Below are positions 9,642 to 23,522 of a DNA stretch of 64,000 nucleotides, one piece after another. Made by a program: the position numbers and the translations under genes. Within the stretch, counting starts at the first letter, position 1. Each line of letters begins with the position of its first letter. The stretch is from assembly GCF_023101765.2 (NCBI RefSeq), contig NC_064233.1:2976001-3040000 (forward strand), read 5' to 3'. The DNA is from Spodoptera frugiperda. Taxonomy: Eukaryota > Arthropoda > Insecta > Lepidoptera > Noctuidae. The notes beneath the pieces are model-generated. The model did not search any database, was not told the origin of the DNA, and worked only from the letters and a program-made list of their open reading frames with translations.

Positions 9642-12600
9642 ATGTCGCTAGGAAAGATTTTAGCGCTCGATAAACTTACTAATTTCTTCAATGCGCTCCG
9701 CCAGAATGGTGGAATAAAAGGTTCCCTGTATAAACTGTACAGGTAATTAATAAATCATTTTATTATGTAATTTGCTTTTAGGTTATGTTTATACGAAAAT
9801 TTATACTTTCACATAGTTTCCTGGCAAAAATTTCACAAATACTTTGAAAAACATATAAATCTCTATACAGTTTTGATAATAGAATAGTATTATTAACAGT
9901 TCTTGGATTAAAACAGCTTGATTTATTGTTACCTTTACGTTCATAGCATTCAGAACTAAATAAGTCCAATTTCCCTTAATTTTCAATTGTTATCTTATTT
10001 GAATCCTGTCAAATATTGTTTTATAATCACAAGTTATTAACAGGACTGCCTCCTTGTTGTGTAAAGTTACAATATTTTACAACACTGTTTTATAAAATAA
10101 ATATTTGTCTGTGAAACTAGTTTGTTGTTCTAAAGTACCTAAGTATGAATCAAATTGGAAACGAACAAGAAAATTCAGGATTATTCTATTATGCTGCAAA
10201 TCTTTTTCTATATTTTATGTTAATTTTGATATTTATGGATCTATAATTATGTTGACCATTGTGATTCTAGGAGGATCATGAGGTATCATAATCTTGCTTA
10301 TTTCAATTCGAGGTGTTAAGTTTCGTGTATATAATTCTTTCTTGTGGGGTTTTGGTGATCTAAACCTTGGTTGGTTGGTTCTAAATAGATTTAGAACCAC
10401 ATAATTTTCTCAGTGTCATTGGTCTACCAATGACAGAGAAAATTATGTGACCAATTGTGTGACATTTTTCAAGTTATATGTACTTTCTAAGATTATTTAG
10501 ACACCACTGACAAACAGTGAAGGAAACATTGTAAAGAAATCTGAGCTTATAACTTCTAATTAGGTATAAGCTTGAAATCACACACAGGCCTTAATGTGTA
10601 TATGTAGTGCAAATAAAATTGTATAATATATAAACATATGTTTTCAGACAAGATGAATTGAAAGATGGCAAACTGGTGGGAGAGGATAAATACGGAAACA
10701 AATACTATGAGAACGCTCGCTACTTCTACGGCAGGAACCGATGGGTGGAGTACAATGACAAGGTCTACTTGAACTACGATGGAAGCCAGGTAAGCTGTCT
10801 GAAATCTGAATATTGATAGAAATATACTAAAATTATAATGTTGAGAAAGCAGTGCTCAGCTTACCTTATTGAGCAAATAAAAATTGTTATTCTTATCAAT
10901 GTAACTGTTTGATGAGGAACTTTACTAGTTTCAAGCCATGCCAGAAGTTCATTATTTTTATAATAACTATCGTGAGACATATTAAATAACTAAAAATCGG
11001 ATGAGGAGTAGGTTGCTTGACGTCGTCGCTCTGGTCTGCGCATGCTGCTCATGATGAAGAGTCCCTCTGTGGCTCAAAACTATTAGAGCTTTTCTCTATT
11101 AATATACTAGATGCTCATATGAGGCGACGATAGCAGCGCGTGTCACCGCATCATGTGTCGTGAACCTGAAAAACATAATAATTAATTTAATAATACTAAG
11201 CACTAAGGATCGCAAGAAGTATGGCAAAGTAAGGAGTATGCACGGACGCTACTATCGGGCCCTACATGGGCCAGAACAGATTTCTTAGCGTCCGTATCCT
11301 GGCTACGTTTTGGTAACTTATTTGGAGAAACGGAAATTTTGTCTATGAAATTATGGACGAAGTTATGTTGAAAACAACTACCGAAAGTATATTATAAAGG
11401 ATGGAACGGCTGACATTTGTCGGGCATGTATCGCCCATGGGAATCCATTCGACATATAATTTCGGGTTGTTCTCCGCTAACGGAGAGTACTTGCACAGAC
11501 ACAATCTTGTAGCCAGGATTATTCATCAACAACTTGCTTTAAAATACAAACTTGTTGAATCTGAAGTATCGTATTATGAGTATCTGCCTGACCCAGTTCT
11601 TGAAAATGGAGACGTCACACTGTATTGGGGTCGAACTATCATCACAGACAGGACAATTGTTGCTAACAAACCTGATATTGTGGTGATAGATCGACCAAGC
11701 CGAGCACAATGATAATTGATATAACAATCCCACTGACGAGAATCTTGTGAAAGCTGAAAAAGATAAAGCCAGTAAATATCTTGATGAGGTTGTCGACATG
11801 TGGGATGTAGATTCAGCAATCATTGTGCCGATAGTCGTATCTGCCAATGGCCTCATAGACAAAAGCCTCGCTGAGTAGGCTAACGTTAGATGGTGGATCA
11901 AGACTGATGCAGAAGGCAGTACTTCTGGACACGGCGCGTATTGTCCGGAAATTCCTCTCTCTTGAGCCCTGACCACCGGTAGTGGATTTAACTGGTGGGC
12001 TACTGCATTTTATAAAATGTTTTATGAGGTTTTTTTTTCTTTTTAATTTAATATTTAAAAATAACAACCAAGTAAAAGAAATAAATGAATGATCGAGATA
12101 ATTTAATATACAAAAGAAATAAGTAAGCTATTCCCATGCAGTAGCATAATATTTTATAGCCTTGTCAATTAATGGACTATCTGACACAAAAGGATTTATT
12201 ATTTTTTTATCAGTACTACCGGGATTAGCTTTCTAAAACAAATAAAGATACAAACGAAACTCTTCAACTTGTATAAAATACAGTTCCACAAAACATTCTT
12301 CTCAGTTTTTCAATATTTGTTTGTAGTGTAGATGTATGCTTATATTTTATTCTGAATTTCAGGTTCCCGCTGAATGGTTTGGCTGGCTCCACTACAAAAC
12401 TGATCTGCCCCCACACCAGGTATACTACAATCTTACTAGTTATTATTATATATTTTTTTATAACGTCACGCCTTTAATCCCCGAAGGGGTAGGCAGAGGT
12501 GCACATTATGGCACATAATGACAATGTACACCCACAATTCACAATTTATGTTTTAAGTCCCATGTAATTGGTGGTAAACCTATTGCCATATACCGGGCAC

Positions 12601-13507
12601 ATTTCCAGACTTCGTGCTACCACTGAGAAATTTTCGAAAAACCGAAAAAAGCCCAGTAATACTTTGCCTGACCCGGAAATCGAACCCGAGACCCCTTGCC
12701 CGGCAGTCGCACTTGCACCCACTCGGCCAACGAGGCAGTCATCTTACTAATTACTTTTTTTGTTATTTAATTAAAGCATATTTAAAACTGTTGTTATTGC
12801 AACATGAGGTTTCGAGATCACATAAAGAATTCGTGCGGAACCTGCGACGCGTTGCGCAGCTGCCAATTAATCAGTCACTGCGCTTAGCATGCCTAAGTAA
12901 TAGTTTTTTTTACAAAGCAAAAAACCACTCTTGCTCAATGTGGGTTGGCGATTTCAGACTTATAATTAGTAATTATAAGCTCAGGTTTCCTTACGATGTT
13001 TTCTTTCACCGTTTGTCAGTGGTGTCTAAATAATCTTAGAAAGTACATATAACTCGGAAAAAGTCACATTGGCACTAGCCATTAGTAGGTTTCGAAACTC
13101 ACAGATGGGGCCCAGTAGGGCTAAAATAATTATCCGGAATGCGGACTACCTAGCGGGCTTACCGTGGATCCGGCTCAAAAAGCAAGGAACGGGGAGGTTT
13201 TTAGTCTTAAGAGTCTGATACTCCCTTCGCCTCGCCCAAGGCGGTAGAAGTTACTTGATTTTCCCCCTCAAAAAAATAAAGGTTTCACTGTACTGTCGTA
13301 TGAGAAGCGGGTGTTTCTGAAGTATACCTTCAATATATTGTGTATGCATGGAATATAATGTGTTTTATGTTCCAGGACCCGAGCAGACCCAAATACAAAT
13401 GGATGGCTGACTTCACAGAAAACATGTCGGGCACGACCGGCCAATACGTTCCCTACAGCACGACCAGGTCCAAGGTGGAACCCTGGGTGCCCAAGAAAGC
13501 CGCTTAA
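9642..13507 (+). CDS. NDUFA12: NADH dehydrogenase (ubiquinone) 1 alpha subcomplex subunit 12 (NDUFA12), 4 exons
   Basis: Coding exons are 9642-9742, 10648-10789, 12363-12419 and 13376-13507 (phases 2, 0, 0), giving 143 residues, close to the human 145. Diagnostic segments are [46 protein letters not shown] and [20 protein letters not shown], all core parts of the B17.2 family. NDUFA12 is an accessory subunit of mitochondrial complex I, lying against the matrix arm; the related NDUFAF2 is an assembly factor, but the intact C-terminus favours NDUFA12. The ATG at 9642 is preferred over an upstream in-frame extension because the protein then begins like the family. No cleavable presequence is evident, as is normal for this subunit. 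Introns 2 and 3 have filled with repeats. Confidence 0.95.
10402..10453. repeat. Near-perfect palindrome in NDUFA12 intron 1
   Basis: CACATAATTTTCTC is followed by GTGTCATTGGT, a two-base centre, and the reverse complements ACCAATGACA and GAGAAAATTATGTG. It may be the core of a worn MITE. 10478-10590, next to it, is a reversed fragment of a repeat better preserved at 12935-13085 and 15580-15830. Confidence 0.7.
10955..11190 (-). mobile_element. Hairpin element copy in NDUFA12 intron 2
   Basis: TTATAATAACTATCGTGAGA at 10960 is the diagnostic 3' end of the hairpin family read in reverse, followed by the inverted sections and, near 11165-11185, CATAATAATTAATTTAATAA. It is worn, and the flanking repeats cannot be defined. 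Confidence 0.6.
11200..12000 (+). pseudogene. LINE remnant encoding the end of a restriction-like endonuclease domain
   Basis: The best open part is 11401-11712. It encodes [20 protein letters not shown], a section ending [14 protein letters not shown] and, after frame breaks, [20 protein letters not shown]. The KPD...D...K arrangement is that of the restriction-like endonuclease at the C-terminus of R2/R4/Dong-type non-LTR retrotransposons. It is broken by an early stop near 11710 and at least two frame changes, so it is dead. It lies in sense orientation in NDUFA12 intron 2. A second piece of the same family is at 28408-28610. Confidence 0.65.
12465..12745 (-). mobile_element. Full-length SINE family 1, reversed, in NDUFA12 intron 3
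   Basis: It runs from the tail (GTCACGCCTTTAATCCCCGA) to the reversed tRNA-like head: the B-box appears as GAATCGAACC-like sequence near 12675 and the A-box region as CACTCGGCCAACGAGGCAGT. Near full length, about 280 bp. Confidence 0.8.
12935..13262. repeat. Two dispersed repeats in NDUFA12 intron 3
   Basis: 12935-13085 (GGGTTGGCGATTTCAGACTT, AGTGGTGTCTAAATAATCTT) is a family also at 10478-10590 reversed, 15580-15830 and 31145-31245. 13118-13262 is a reversed copy of repeat B (GCGGACTACCTAGCGGG, CTCGCCCAAGGCGGTAGAAG). Both are non-coding. Confidence 0.65.
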
Positions 13508-16400
13508 GTTCTTCAACCGGAGCATACCCTTAGTATCATTCTGTACAAAAACTCACTTTTAACAAGAAAGGAAAAACAAAACGCTGTTTAACTGTCACGG
13601 TTTTGACAGCTGTCATGCTCTTGACAGATGTCACATCTGACAGCTGTCAAAATTAGCGTACGTTGGACGAAACTGCAATAAAACGATGCGATCGAGTAAT
13701 GATGCTATGGGAATAATGACGTTGTAAAATTCAGTGGAATATTTAACTCCATAGTTATAAGTAGAAAATGAAATAAATCATATTTTGAGTTCATTGTTAA
13801 TTTTTGTTTTATTTGTCGTATCTACTGTCTCGTCTGCATGACCGAGTTCTGTAATCTTTAGTGGCTTTACAACGGCTTACAACGGTTCAAAGACCAGCAG
13901 AGCTCTCTGATGCAATTTAAATCTTAATACGTGCGATTACGCGCTAACTTAACTCCTCTTACTGCCTGCGACCCAATTATAGCGTGATGTTTTATAGCCT
14001 GAATCGAAACGTTTCTCCATAAATTTACTACCTACCTTAAAAAAATGTGATGTTTCATAGCCTATATCCTCGCCTAAATGGACTATCTAGCACGAAAATG
14101 TATTATCAATTGGACCAGTAATTCCTAAGAGATCTAGGCGTATGCATCTCTTCAGCTTTAAAACATTTGTATGCGGATATGTATAAGAGTTATAACTGTG
14201 GTTGTAGGTCATAAGTACAACTTGTAGTTTTGACATAGTTTTTTTCTAGAGACTGCTGTTTCTGACTTCAGACCGTGCCAAGTATAGCCCACTTTTCAGT
14301 AGTTACGTGATAAGACCCCTTTAAAAAAAGGTATTTGTGCAATATGCCGCTTACGTGCAGCACGTTACGTCCGGCGCGAGCCTCATAAGGGAACATCAGA
14401 TTTGTACCACAGACGAGACGCAGTAAGTAAGTGATATTTCGACTCGAAACTGCGGATAATCTAACGGGTCACCGGGGTCCCGGGTCGAGGTAAAACAGGG
14501 TGGTATTTAGTCAGAAAGGGTCTAAAAGTCCCTCTCACCACACACACACGGCGCGAGAAGTCATTGGATGATTTACTTTACTTTACCTCTTTCATAAAAA
14601 GGTATTTATGCAATGTGGCAATGGCCACGCTTGGTTAGCATGCTTCTGGTGTAGATTATATGGGAACAGTTTCATTTGTACCACACACCGCATTCAGTTA
14701 TTATTTCTACTCGAAACCTGTTTCCACTGCCATGAGTCCTGGCGAGCGTTGCTCAAACTTTTCTAGACGAGTTCTTGCAAATATAAGTTTTTAAACTGAC
14801 ACGACATGGTAACTAACAATAACAATAGAACTTGTTACGGGATATTTACCATGCTTATAGGTGTATTTAGCATGCAGTGCAGCACCGCCCTCCCGCCCGT
14901 AACACCATTCAGGTGTTGACTCGGCGGGTCCTGCAACTCGAATTTTCGAGCACCGGGGGAGTCCCAGGTGCGACAGGGAGGGGGTCAGAGATTGAGAAGG
15001 GGGATAATTGAGCCTCCGGTAACCTCACTCACACAACGCAAGCATTGTTTCACGTCGATTTTTTGTAAGGCCGTGGTATCACTCCAGTCGAGCTGGCCCA
15101 GCAATGCCGAAGCATGACTCTCCCAAGAATTACTGCGCAACGTATCGCAAGATTGAATACCGTATGGAAAACTCATAGAGTGAAATACCATTCTATTCCG
15201 TACTGAATATTCCTCCTCAAAGAAAAATTACACAATTGCATTATTTCACAGTAAGTAACTCGTAAATCACCATTGTCTATCTATTAATAGACACGGCACA
15301 TCAATGGCGGTGTCCGAATCTAAAAATATCGGCATCTACCCATCAATCAAAGTCAGTTGTCAGTATTTGGGACACAGATGGACAAACCTCCCGCTAAGAG
15401 TAAAAAGGAAGTCGATAAAATAAATCAAGCGGTGCTTTTATTACCAAAACTTGTTATTTTGTTGATATTTTCTTTTTTGTAAATGTACTAATAAAGCTGA
15501 ATAATACTAAAAAAGCTGTAATGTATAAAGCTGAAGAGTTTGTTTGTTTGTTTTGAACGCGTTAATATCAGCCCAGGAACTGCTTGTAAGTGGCCACTGC
15601 TGACTAAAGGTCTCTTCTCACACAGAGGTGTTGAGCATTAGGTAATCACCATGTACTTGCTCAATGCGGGTTGGCGTTGGCGATTTCCAACTTATAATAA
15701 GAGATTATAAGCTCTGGTTTCTTCACGAAGTTTTCCTTAACCGTTTGCCAGTGGTGGCTAATTAGTAGGTAATCTTAGGAACTAGACATAACTTGGAAAA
15801 AGTCACATTGGTATTGTCGTTGGTAGGTTTTACCCGCACCCTCATACATAAGAAACGGTCTTAAAGCTCAGGGCCACCACGACATATTTAGAACACTAAG
15901 TTACTACTATATTATTTATTTTGAAATCAGCTAAGCTACAATTCCTTTATAAAGATTACTTAGAAACCATCTATTTTTTTTAGTTCGACATACTCAAAGA
16001 TACACGATCATTCAGCCTCTCAAACCGTGGTAATTAAAACATCCGTCCGTAGTCCGCACCCAAAAAGGTCGAAATACGTATAAAAAAAAGTTTTAGAATC
16101 TTTGCCATGAACCAACTGCCCACCGTATATCTACAAGCGCACGATTCAAGACCCAAGCTTTTCGACAATAACCATTCAAAATTCAACCTTAAACATAAGG
16201 AATAATAACTCAAATTCAATTAACTGACTCCACAAGTATGATCACACTAATGCAATTTATCTACTGCAAGGGAAAGTATACGTTAATTTGTTAGGAACAA
16301 GGTTGAATATTGAGTGCGCTAATCAATTAAGCTCTGAATAAGAACGAACTTTTTTTGCCATCACAGGTAAAAATATCTTCAACTCGACTCAAAACCAGTG
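13508..16400. other. Intergenic region after NDUFA12, filled with repeats
   Basis: The NDUFA12 3' UTR includes an inverted TGACAGCTGTCA-rich stretch (13600-13655) and AATAAA near 13770. Then come Helitron Lep1 fragments (13985-14110, 15517-15570), repeat B reversed (14448-14578), a fragment of the TTTACCATG hairpin family (14795-14870), repeat A (14925-15125) and the GGGTTGGCG family (15580-15830). No gene was recognised. Confidence 0.55.
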
Positions 16401-16661
16401 AAAATGCGACGCGGCGCGGTTCGTACGCGTGTCACGTTAAACTTTTATATAGTTTTATAACTTAAAAACATAGTTTTTAAATGAAAAATGAACGGATAAA
16501 TGTAAATCTTTGTTTGTCAGTGAGTGAGCGACCGCGCGCCGTCCGTGCGACATGTGTTCCATTTTATAAAATCAGTTTCGAAATTCGTAATAGTTGTGTG
16601 GTGTGCAAAAGTTGTGCTGTTACACGAAAACAGGATTTTGTGATTATTTAAAACATTTATG
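16380..16661 (+). promoter_or_regulatory. Candidate promoter and non-coding first exon of the four-pass membrane protein gene
   Basis: This unique, GC-richer patch (GCGACGCGGCGCGGTTCGTA, GAGCGACCGCGCGCCGTCCG) has no repeat relatives and ends in a good splice donor, TTTATG|GTGAGT, at 16661/16662. It would fit a 5' UTR exon spliced to the exon beginning at 29556, some 12.9 kb away. If so, its terminal ATG would open a short upstream frame of about 11 codons overlapping the main start. Inference only; expression data are needed. Confidence 0.35.
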
Positions 16662-17246
16662 GTGAGTTATAGGTTATAATTTGTTATTACATGGTTATTT
16701 TAGTTATTTGATTGTGATTTTGAAGTATGACCGGTGAACAAAGAAACTGTAAACTAGTTTTGAAAGTAAGCGGCGTAAAATTTCGTTAGTTGTAAGGCGG
16801 CCCGCTAACAAGGATGTTTTGTGTCGAATCTTTGCCTCTTGTTTTTTTTTAGAAAAAAAGTTGAGTGGGCGCTAAAACTCTTGTCCTATTCTTTTTCAAA
16901 GGCAAAATGGATAATGCTATTCTATTGTTAAATTAATGTATTATATTGTATTGAAGCAAAAATAATATTTGAGTTTATAAAATGAATCATTCTATGAAAT
17001 TGTGAAATCAATTTTGTATTGTATTGTAGCAAAAATAACATTAAAGTTGTTAAATGAAGCATTAAATGAAATTACGTGCAACCGTGCATGCATTTATTCA
17101 TTTAATTTCATTTTTCTAGATAGATATTATCTATGTAGGTACCGTACCTGGGTCAATCTCAAAAACGAACGTGATCGCTTTGGCGCTTTTGAGATATAAT
17201 ATTTAATGGAGATTATGTATATCATTGAAAATAATGATATTCAAAT

Positions 17247-17397
17247 CATTTTATTTTAACTCTCGTGAGACATAGTTACTAAATTAATTATTATGTTGAT
17301 AAGCTGCCTATGAATATGAGCCTCTAGCATGGTTTGCAACTAGTCGAGTTCCTCGTCAAACAGTTACGTGAGTAAGCCGATAACATAATAATTAATT
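17247..17397 (-). mobile_element. Hairpin element copy with a 12-bp target-site duplication
   Basis: Flanked by TGATATTCAAAT (17235-17246) and TGATATTTAAAT (17398-17409), one mismatch. It contains the A-rich end reversed (CATTTTATTTTAACTCTCGT) and the other end as GTAAGCCGATAACATAATAA. The hairpin centre is mostly deleted. Confidence 0.75.
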
Positions 17398-18204
17398 TGA
17401 TATTTAAATAGTATTATTTTTGTTGTTTTCAATGAGATACATAATTGCCATTAAATGTCTGTCTGAGGGGCGCCAGAGCGATCATACGAGTGCAACCGTC
17501 TTGGAGATTGACCCACCTATGGTATGCACTTATGCAGATAAATTAATATGATTTACAGTTAGGTAGGTATGTTATGTACATAATTATGTTGAATTGTTTC
17601 TGCTCAATAATAGATAAATACAATGCTATTTAATAATAGAAAACGGACTTCCTAAAATGGATGAGGTTCTCAATTCGCCCGGTATGTTTTTTAAACTTCG
17701 ATAGATACGAGAGAGGCCTCTCTAAGATTAAGTTGAAACATTAAATAACAATTCGTTATTCGTAAGATACAGACCGCATCATTGGTCAAGTGTGACCGGG
17801 TTCGGTTCCCCGTTTGGGTAAATGGACTTGTTATTAGGGTTGTGATTACGAAGTACCTACAATTAATAGGTACCGATTCTAAGCTCCAGTGTATTTTTAA
17901 TAGTATAAAACTAAGCAAATAATTGGAATCATCGACAAGTCGAAATCAAAATGGAACACTATTTTTAAGCAACTGAATGTAAATAGCCCTTTTTTATCTG
18001 AAGTACGAAATTAACTATACCGGGAAAGTCGGCAACTCACCTGGAACTCCTCTGGTGTTGCGGTTGTCCATGGGCGGCGCTGATCGCTTACCATCAGGTG
18101 ATCCGTCTTCTCATTTAACCCCTATTCTATACGAAAAGAAAGTTAAAATAAAAAATCTTAACAAAATTACGAATAGATTTAGATAGTTACTTAAATACCA
18201 TGAA

Positions 18205-18345
18205 ACTATGTTCACTCAATCACGGCAAAACGGCTGAAGGAATCAGGATCAAATTTGGAGCAGAGGTAGATTATGGGCTGGAATAACACATAGTATTTTT
18301 ATGCCAAAGGAAAGCGGACGAAGCCGGTGGAAGAAGCCAGATTTC
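18205..18345 (+). mobile_element. Helitron-like non-autonomous element
   Basis: It contains CAATCACGGCAAAACGGCTG, a GGTAGATTATGGGCTGGAAT stretch and GGAAAGCGGACGAAGCCGGT near its end. The same family occurs at 20470-20610, 22555-22690, 24755-24995 and 39285-39450. Confidence 0.6.
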
Positions 18346-20641
18346 TACTGTTTAAAAAAATCTATTGTTTTCACTGATGGGCCGTAAAATTGATCTATTA
18401 CAGAATATTTTTTTAAATTGTATCTCTAATGGCTTCTGGACAAAATGGCCGCCTTCCAAATTCAAAGAATGACCCGTGAAATGGTGTGAGAAGCAGATTT
18501 ATTTTATTTTATTTTTATAGCTCTATAGTTTTAACTGGCGAACCCCACGAACTATTTTTCGTCTTTAAAAGTTTTGAGGGAAGTAAGTTTTCCTCTCTTA
18601 GTGTTCCCCTACACTCCTCCAGGGATATAGGTACATGCTAAGTTTCAGTTTCCTAGGTCCTGTTTTGCCAGTGCATTGTTTGTCAGTCAGTCATTTAGTA
18701 GAGGAAAAGTTTTATTTATACACTTGAGTAGGTAGTGCAGTTCTGATTGACTACCCCTTCGCGAATTTAAGTGTATCTATCGTAAAGTAGACTTTACTAA
18801 AAATCTTAAAATAAAGCTGTTTTATTTTTAGAAAGGGATCCGCCTTCATTTTTCTTTAATCACCTTTTTTTTAAGTCAGGCTATATCCCTAAAACCTTCT
18901 CCTAAGTCTGAAAGAGACTGAGTTGAAAACCGCATCAACATTGGTTGAACCAAACGCGAGATAATTGTGCTCAAACATACATACATACAGGTCAAACTGA
19001 GAACCTCCTATTTTAAATTCATTTTTGTGAATAAAATCTGCAATCGCACACGCACCGGTGACTTCACTGGTGATGCGGGTGCTAATGCAGCGCCGATCGC
19101 TTACCATCAGGTTACACATCTGCTTGTCTGTGACGTCATAGGCGTGTGTTAACTGGTTTTCCAATACCTGTCCAGTAGAGAGCCGTGACAATGTTAAGAA
19201 TTTGTCATCTGTCATTCCACAAACTGTTGCGCATAGCTGCATGCGTTGCACGTTGCATAGTTTCCTGCAAGCTATAAGTACTAGTTATTTCTTGCAGTTA
19301 TACATAGTTAGCTTTTTATCTGAAGTGACATTCCTGCTCTTCTTCGTAAAAGGGAACTATATCGGTTGTTTTATTTCTAAGGGTTTTTTATAGAGGGGAA
19401 GATCATCCAATGTCTTCTCCCGCCTTGGGCGAGACGAGAGGGAGTGTCAGACTCTTACTGAATAAAAACCACCCCGTTCCAACTCCTGCTTTTCGAGCCG
19501 CAGCCCCGATAAACCTGCTAGGTAGTCCGTAGTTCCGGATCAGGCATCAGCCCCAATCTGTTGTAGCCTGATGGCTCCTCAAGCCGCGTTTAGTTTGCAT
19601 GACAACAAAAGCTAAGCTGCATAAAATCTTGATTTTAAAAATTGTTCATAGATATTATTCCTTTTTGACCCCGGAACTGCACCCCTGCATTAAAAAAGGG
19701 ACATAAAATCTTGTTTATCTTGCGACAGGAAGCTCCCAAAGCGTTCATCTTTCGACTCCTGTGTTTGTAGTCATGCTAAGCCATTAAAATGTTACTAAAA
19801 TCACTGTATTTTATTAAACAACGTCCCCCTATCCCATCTGTCTGTATAAAGGCCCACAAAGGATTCTATCGTGGGAGAGCCATGCTTCGGCACGAATGCA
19901 TTCAAGTATGGCCGGCAACACACCTGACTCCTCTGGTGTTGAGGGTGTCCATGAGCGGCGCTGATTGCTTACCATCAGGTTACTCGTCTGCCACCTATTC
20001 CATAAAAAAAGGAACTGTACGGCCGCCATATTTAACAGAGACCATGCAGGCATTTTGCAAGGATGAGACGAATGATAAATTCACTCCTACAAAGGTGTAT
20101 CCACATTCAACCAATCATATCAAAAAAATATGAAAAGAATTTTGACCAAATTCATCCCCTGTTCCGAGAAAAAAAGCTTTACCTGCCGTTTAAAGGATAT
20201 AAATCGCTTACAGCGCTACAAAGTTTGAAGGCGGATAAATGTGGAACTGAGATATAGGTAAAATCTGTGGGTAAAATCCCAATCTTGAAATAATATGTTT
20301 AGCTGAAACGTGTGTCGTCTGCCAGTCACCCAGTGACAGAAAACATCTTACTAACTAATTAAGTTTATACTATTATAAACTCGCGACTCCGGTGTGGTTT
20401 CACTCAATTTGTTTGGCTCCTATTAATTCGTAAATATATAAATAACGTTCAAAAAAACAAACAAACTCTTCAGTATTGAAATTGTGTATGTTTGTTAAAA
20501 CAGCTGAAGGGATCGCGATGAAATTTGGAATAAGGGTAGATTATGGTCTGGAATAACACATAGTCTTTTTATCCCAGGTGAGCGAAGTCGCTGGCAGAAG
20601 CTAGTTTATCAAATAACAGCCAGGGTCTTTTCAAGGTCAGA

Positions 20642-20997
<356 letters not shown>

Positions 20998-21696
20998 CTA
21001 AATGTTGGTTCTCACAGTAATCAAAGACAGTGTTGAGTTACTAGAACTCATACAGAGAATTATCAACCTTAATCCTTTTAAAATAGGGTGTAAAATAATG
21101 TTAAACGCATTTGAAAATTTCATTTAAGTTAATGTGTTCAGTGTAGAAAATAAATATGAACCTTAATGCAATAGTAATAGAGTCTAAAATGTGTTGAATG
21201 TAAATGATAGTTTAGTATACATTGATGTGCGGTTTGTAATAACAATGGAATGCGTATGTTGCATTTTCTGGCGGAAAATATAGTTTTAATATGCGTGTAA
21301 TATTGTTTACTTGTACCTTAGCTTTGGCTTTACCCACGTCACTAAAAAAGAATAATCTTCTTTTTCAGTATCAAGTTATAAAACCTTAACCTAAAAATTA
21401 AAGATTACAAATAAATGAATTTAGATTCATTTACTCTTTTCGAGGACGCACGACTCAATTCGAGCTATATCGGAGCTCATAGTCAAGAGTAAGTAACGGC
21501 GACAAGAATACAGCACACTGGTTGATCATAATTAACTATACTTGAAATATTGGCTTTTCAAAGCCGTCTTAATAAGAGTTTCGTTATAGAAACTCAAGAA
21601 AGTATACTTGACACACTAGGATACAGAATGACAATATAAATTGACCGTCGAATGAGCGAAAATCTCATATAAAGCGAAACCATGATAAATTGTTTT

Positions 21697-21908
21697 TATT
21701 GTAAGCGTCCACAACTCCACAGGCCCGCATCGCACGCATTGCACGCATTCCGTATGACGTACTGATACGCATCGCATGTAGACATTGCCGATGATGCGGT
21801 CCGTACGATGCGGATCAGTGGACGCAGTTGTATGAGTTTCTATACAAGACAAACTAAAATCCGTTGCGTGCGATGCGTACGATGCGGGCCTGTGGACGCG
21901 TACCTTAA
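21697..21908. mobile_element. piggyBac-like MITE, copy 2 (inverted relative to copy 1)
   Basis: The left end reads GTAAGCGTCCACAACTCCAC, then AGGCCCGCATCGCACGCATT; the right end is GCGGGCCTGTGGACGCGTAC, then CTTAA. The right TTAA target is intact and the left has decayed to TTAT. Internal sequence matches the copies at 5823 and 36468. Confidence 0.75.
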
Positions 21909-23261
21909 CTCAATATCGCAAAAAATGACACTTACCCTTTGGTTGGAAGGCATCGATATGTACAAGTTACTTATATTATTTTTGTATATAAATAATGTGT
22001 AATTCAATATTCTTTGTTTCTTTACCTAAGCCGAGCCTCAACAATATCTATGTGTAAAGAAAATTCCATTACAATTGCCGACACAAACATTGTAACTTGA
22101 TATAACTATGTCATATTGTCTTTTTAGCCTTCTGTAGGTATCTAAAGAGTAAAAAATAATCACACTCATTCATACATTTTATGAACTACTTAATTTTCGA
22201 TTTTTTCTAGCTAAATTTCTGGAAATAAGTTTGCTATTTGACGTAAAAATCTGATGACGTCATATTAAATAATTTAGAGTATTACATACAAAATTCATAA
22301 AAAACATAGTTTTTTACGTTTCGATAAAAGTATTGAATTTGACTAGTAGGAAACTCGCCTATTGCTTTTGACCCAAACAAAAAACACACGTGGCGAGCTA
22401 AATAAAACCATTTAATAACTAGAATGATAGTACCTATACGCAATTTATTTCCCGGAACCATTCCTTTATATATCTAAGAATGTACATAAGTGACCTCTGA
22501 TATCATATTGCTAAAACAAGACTCTTTGTATAAAACAGTGAGCCCCTATATTCATCTCACTACATTACAGTTTGTGTGTATGTTTGTTACTCAATCACGT
22601 TAAAACGGCTGAAGGGATCGAGATGAAATTTGGTACAGGTGTAGGTTATGGTCTGGAATAACACATAACTATTATGCTACTTTTTATCGCGTACGTATCT
22701 ATAACAAAAAAAAAACTAAATTTTAATAAAATAGCCTTTATTTTTTTAATTTATTACTTGATAGTCTTTTAAGGGTCACTTATTTGAATTCTGGACGTAA
22801 TTGCTTGTGAACGATTGTGCCTAAGGAACAAGAGTCGATCGTCGTCCACCCACAAGGTGAACAGATGACCTGACCAAGGACGCAGGGAACTGCTGGATAT
22901 CGCAATGTTTATTTAGTTTACTTAATTAAGTATTAACTAAAATAATTTCGCCATTATTATTATCATGAGAAAAAAATATAACTAACTACTTAAGCAACTA
23001 TCGCTTTTTAACCTTGTTCTACTAAAAGCCATTGTTTGGCCAGCATCACGGTTCGAAATCCCCAAAGGCGTAAGCAGAGGTGCAAAATTATAATGTTACA
23101 CCAACTTTTCACCAGTTATGTTATGAGTCCTGAGTAATTTTTTGAAGTATTTTCGTATTTAAAAATCAAATTGTAATGATTAATGTTACTTAAAATTTCA
23201 GCTCAATCGGTTGAAGATATCTGTTTCAAAATTTAGTTGCAAGATTCCACTACACATACAT

Positions 23262-23522
23262 ACATTTTTTTATGTCATAAGCTGGTAAACGATCAGACGG
23301 ATCACCTGATGGTAAGCAATCGCCGCCGCTTATGGACACTTGAAACACCAGAGGCGTTAGGAATTTAAAGGTTGTTAGGGAATCGGAGGTGGGTAACGGG
23401 GGTAATTGAGCCTCCGGTAACCTCCCTAAACACAACGCTTGCGTTGTTTCACGTTGGTTTTCGGCTCGGCCGTTGTATCACTCCGGGTCGAGCCGGCCTA
23501 TTCGTGACGAAGCATGGCAGCA
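23262..23522 (+). repeat. Dispersed repeat A, near-complete copy
   Basis: It runs from ATGTCATAAGCTGGTAAACG through GATGGTAAGCAATCGCCGCC and the G-rich middle to CGTGACGAAGCATGGCAGCA. About 260 bp, with no coding potential. Confidence 0.7.
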
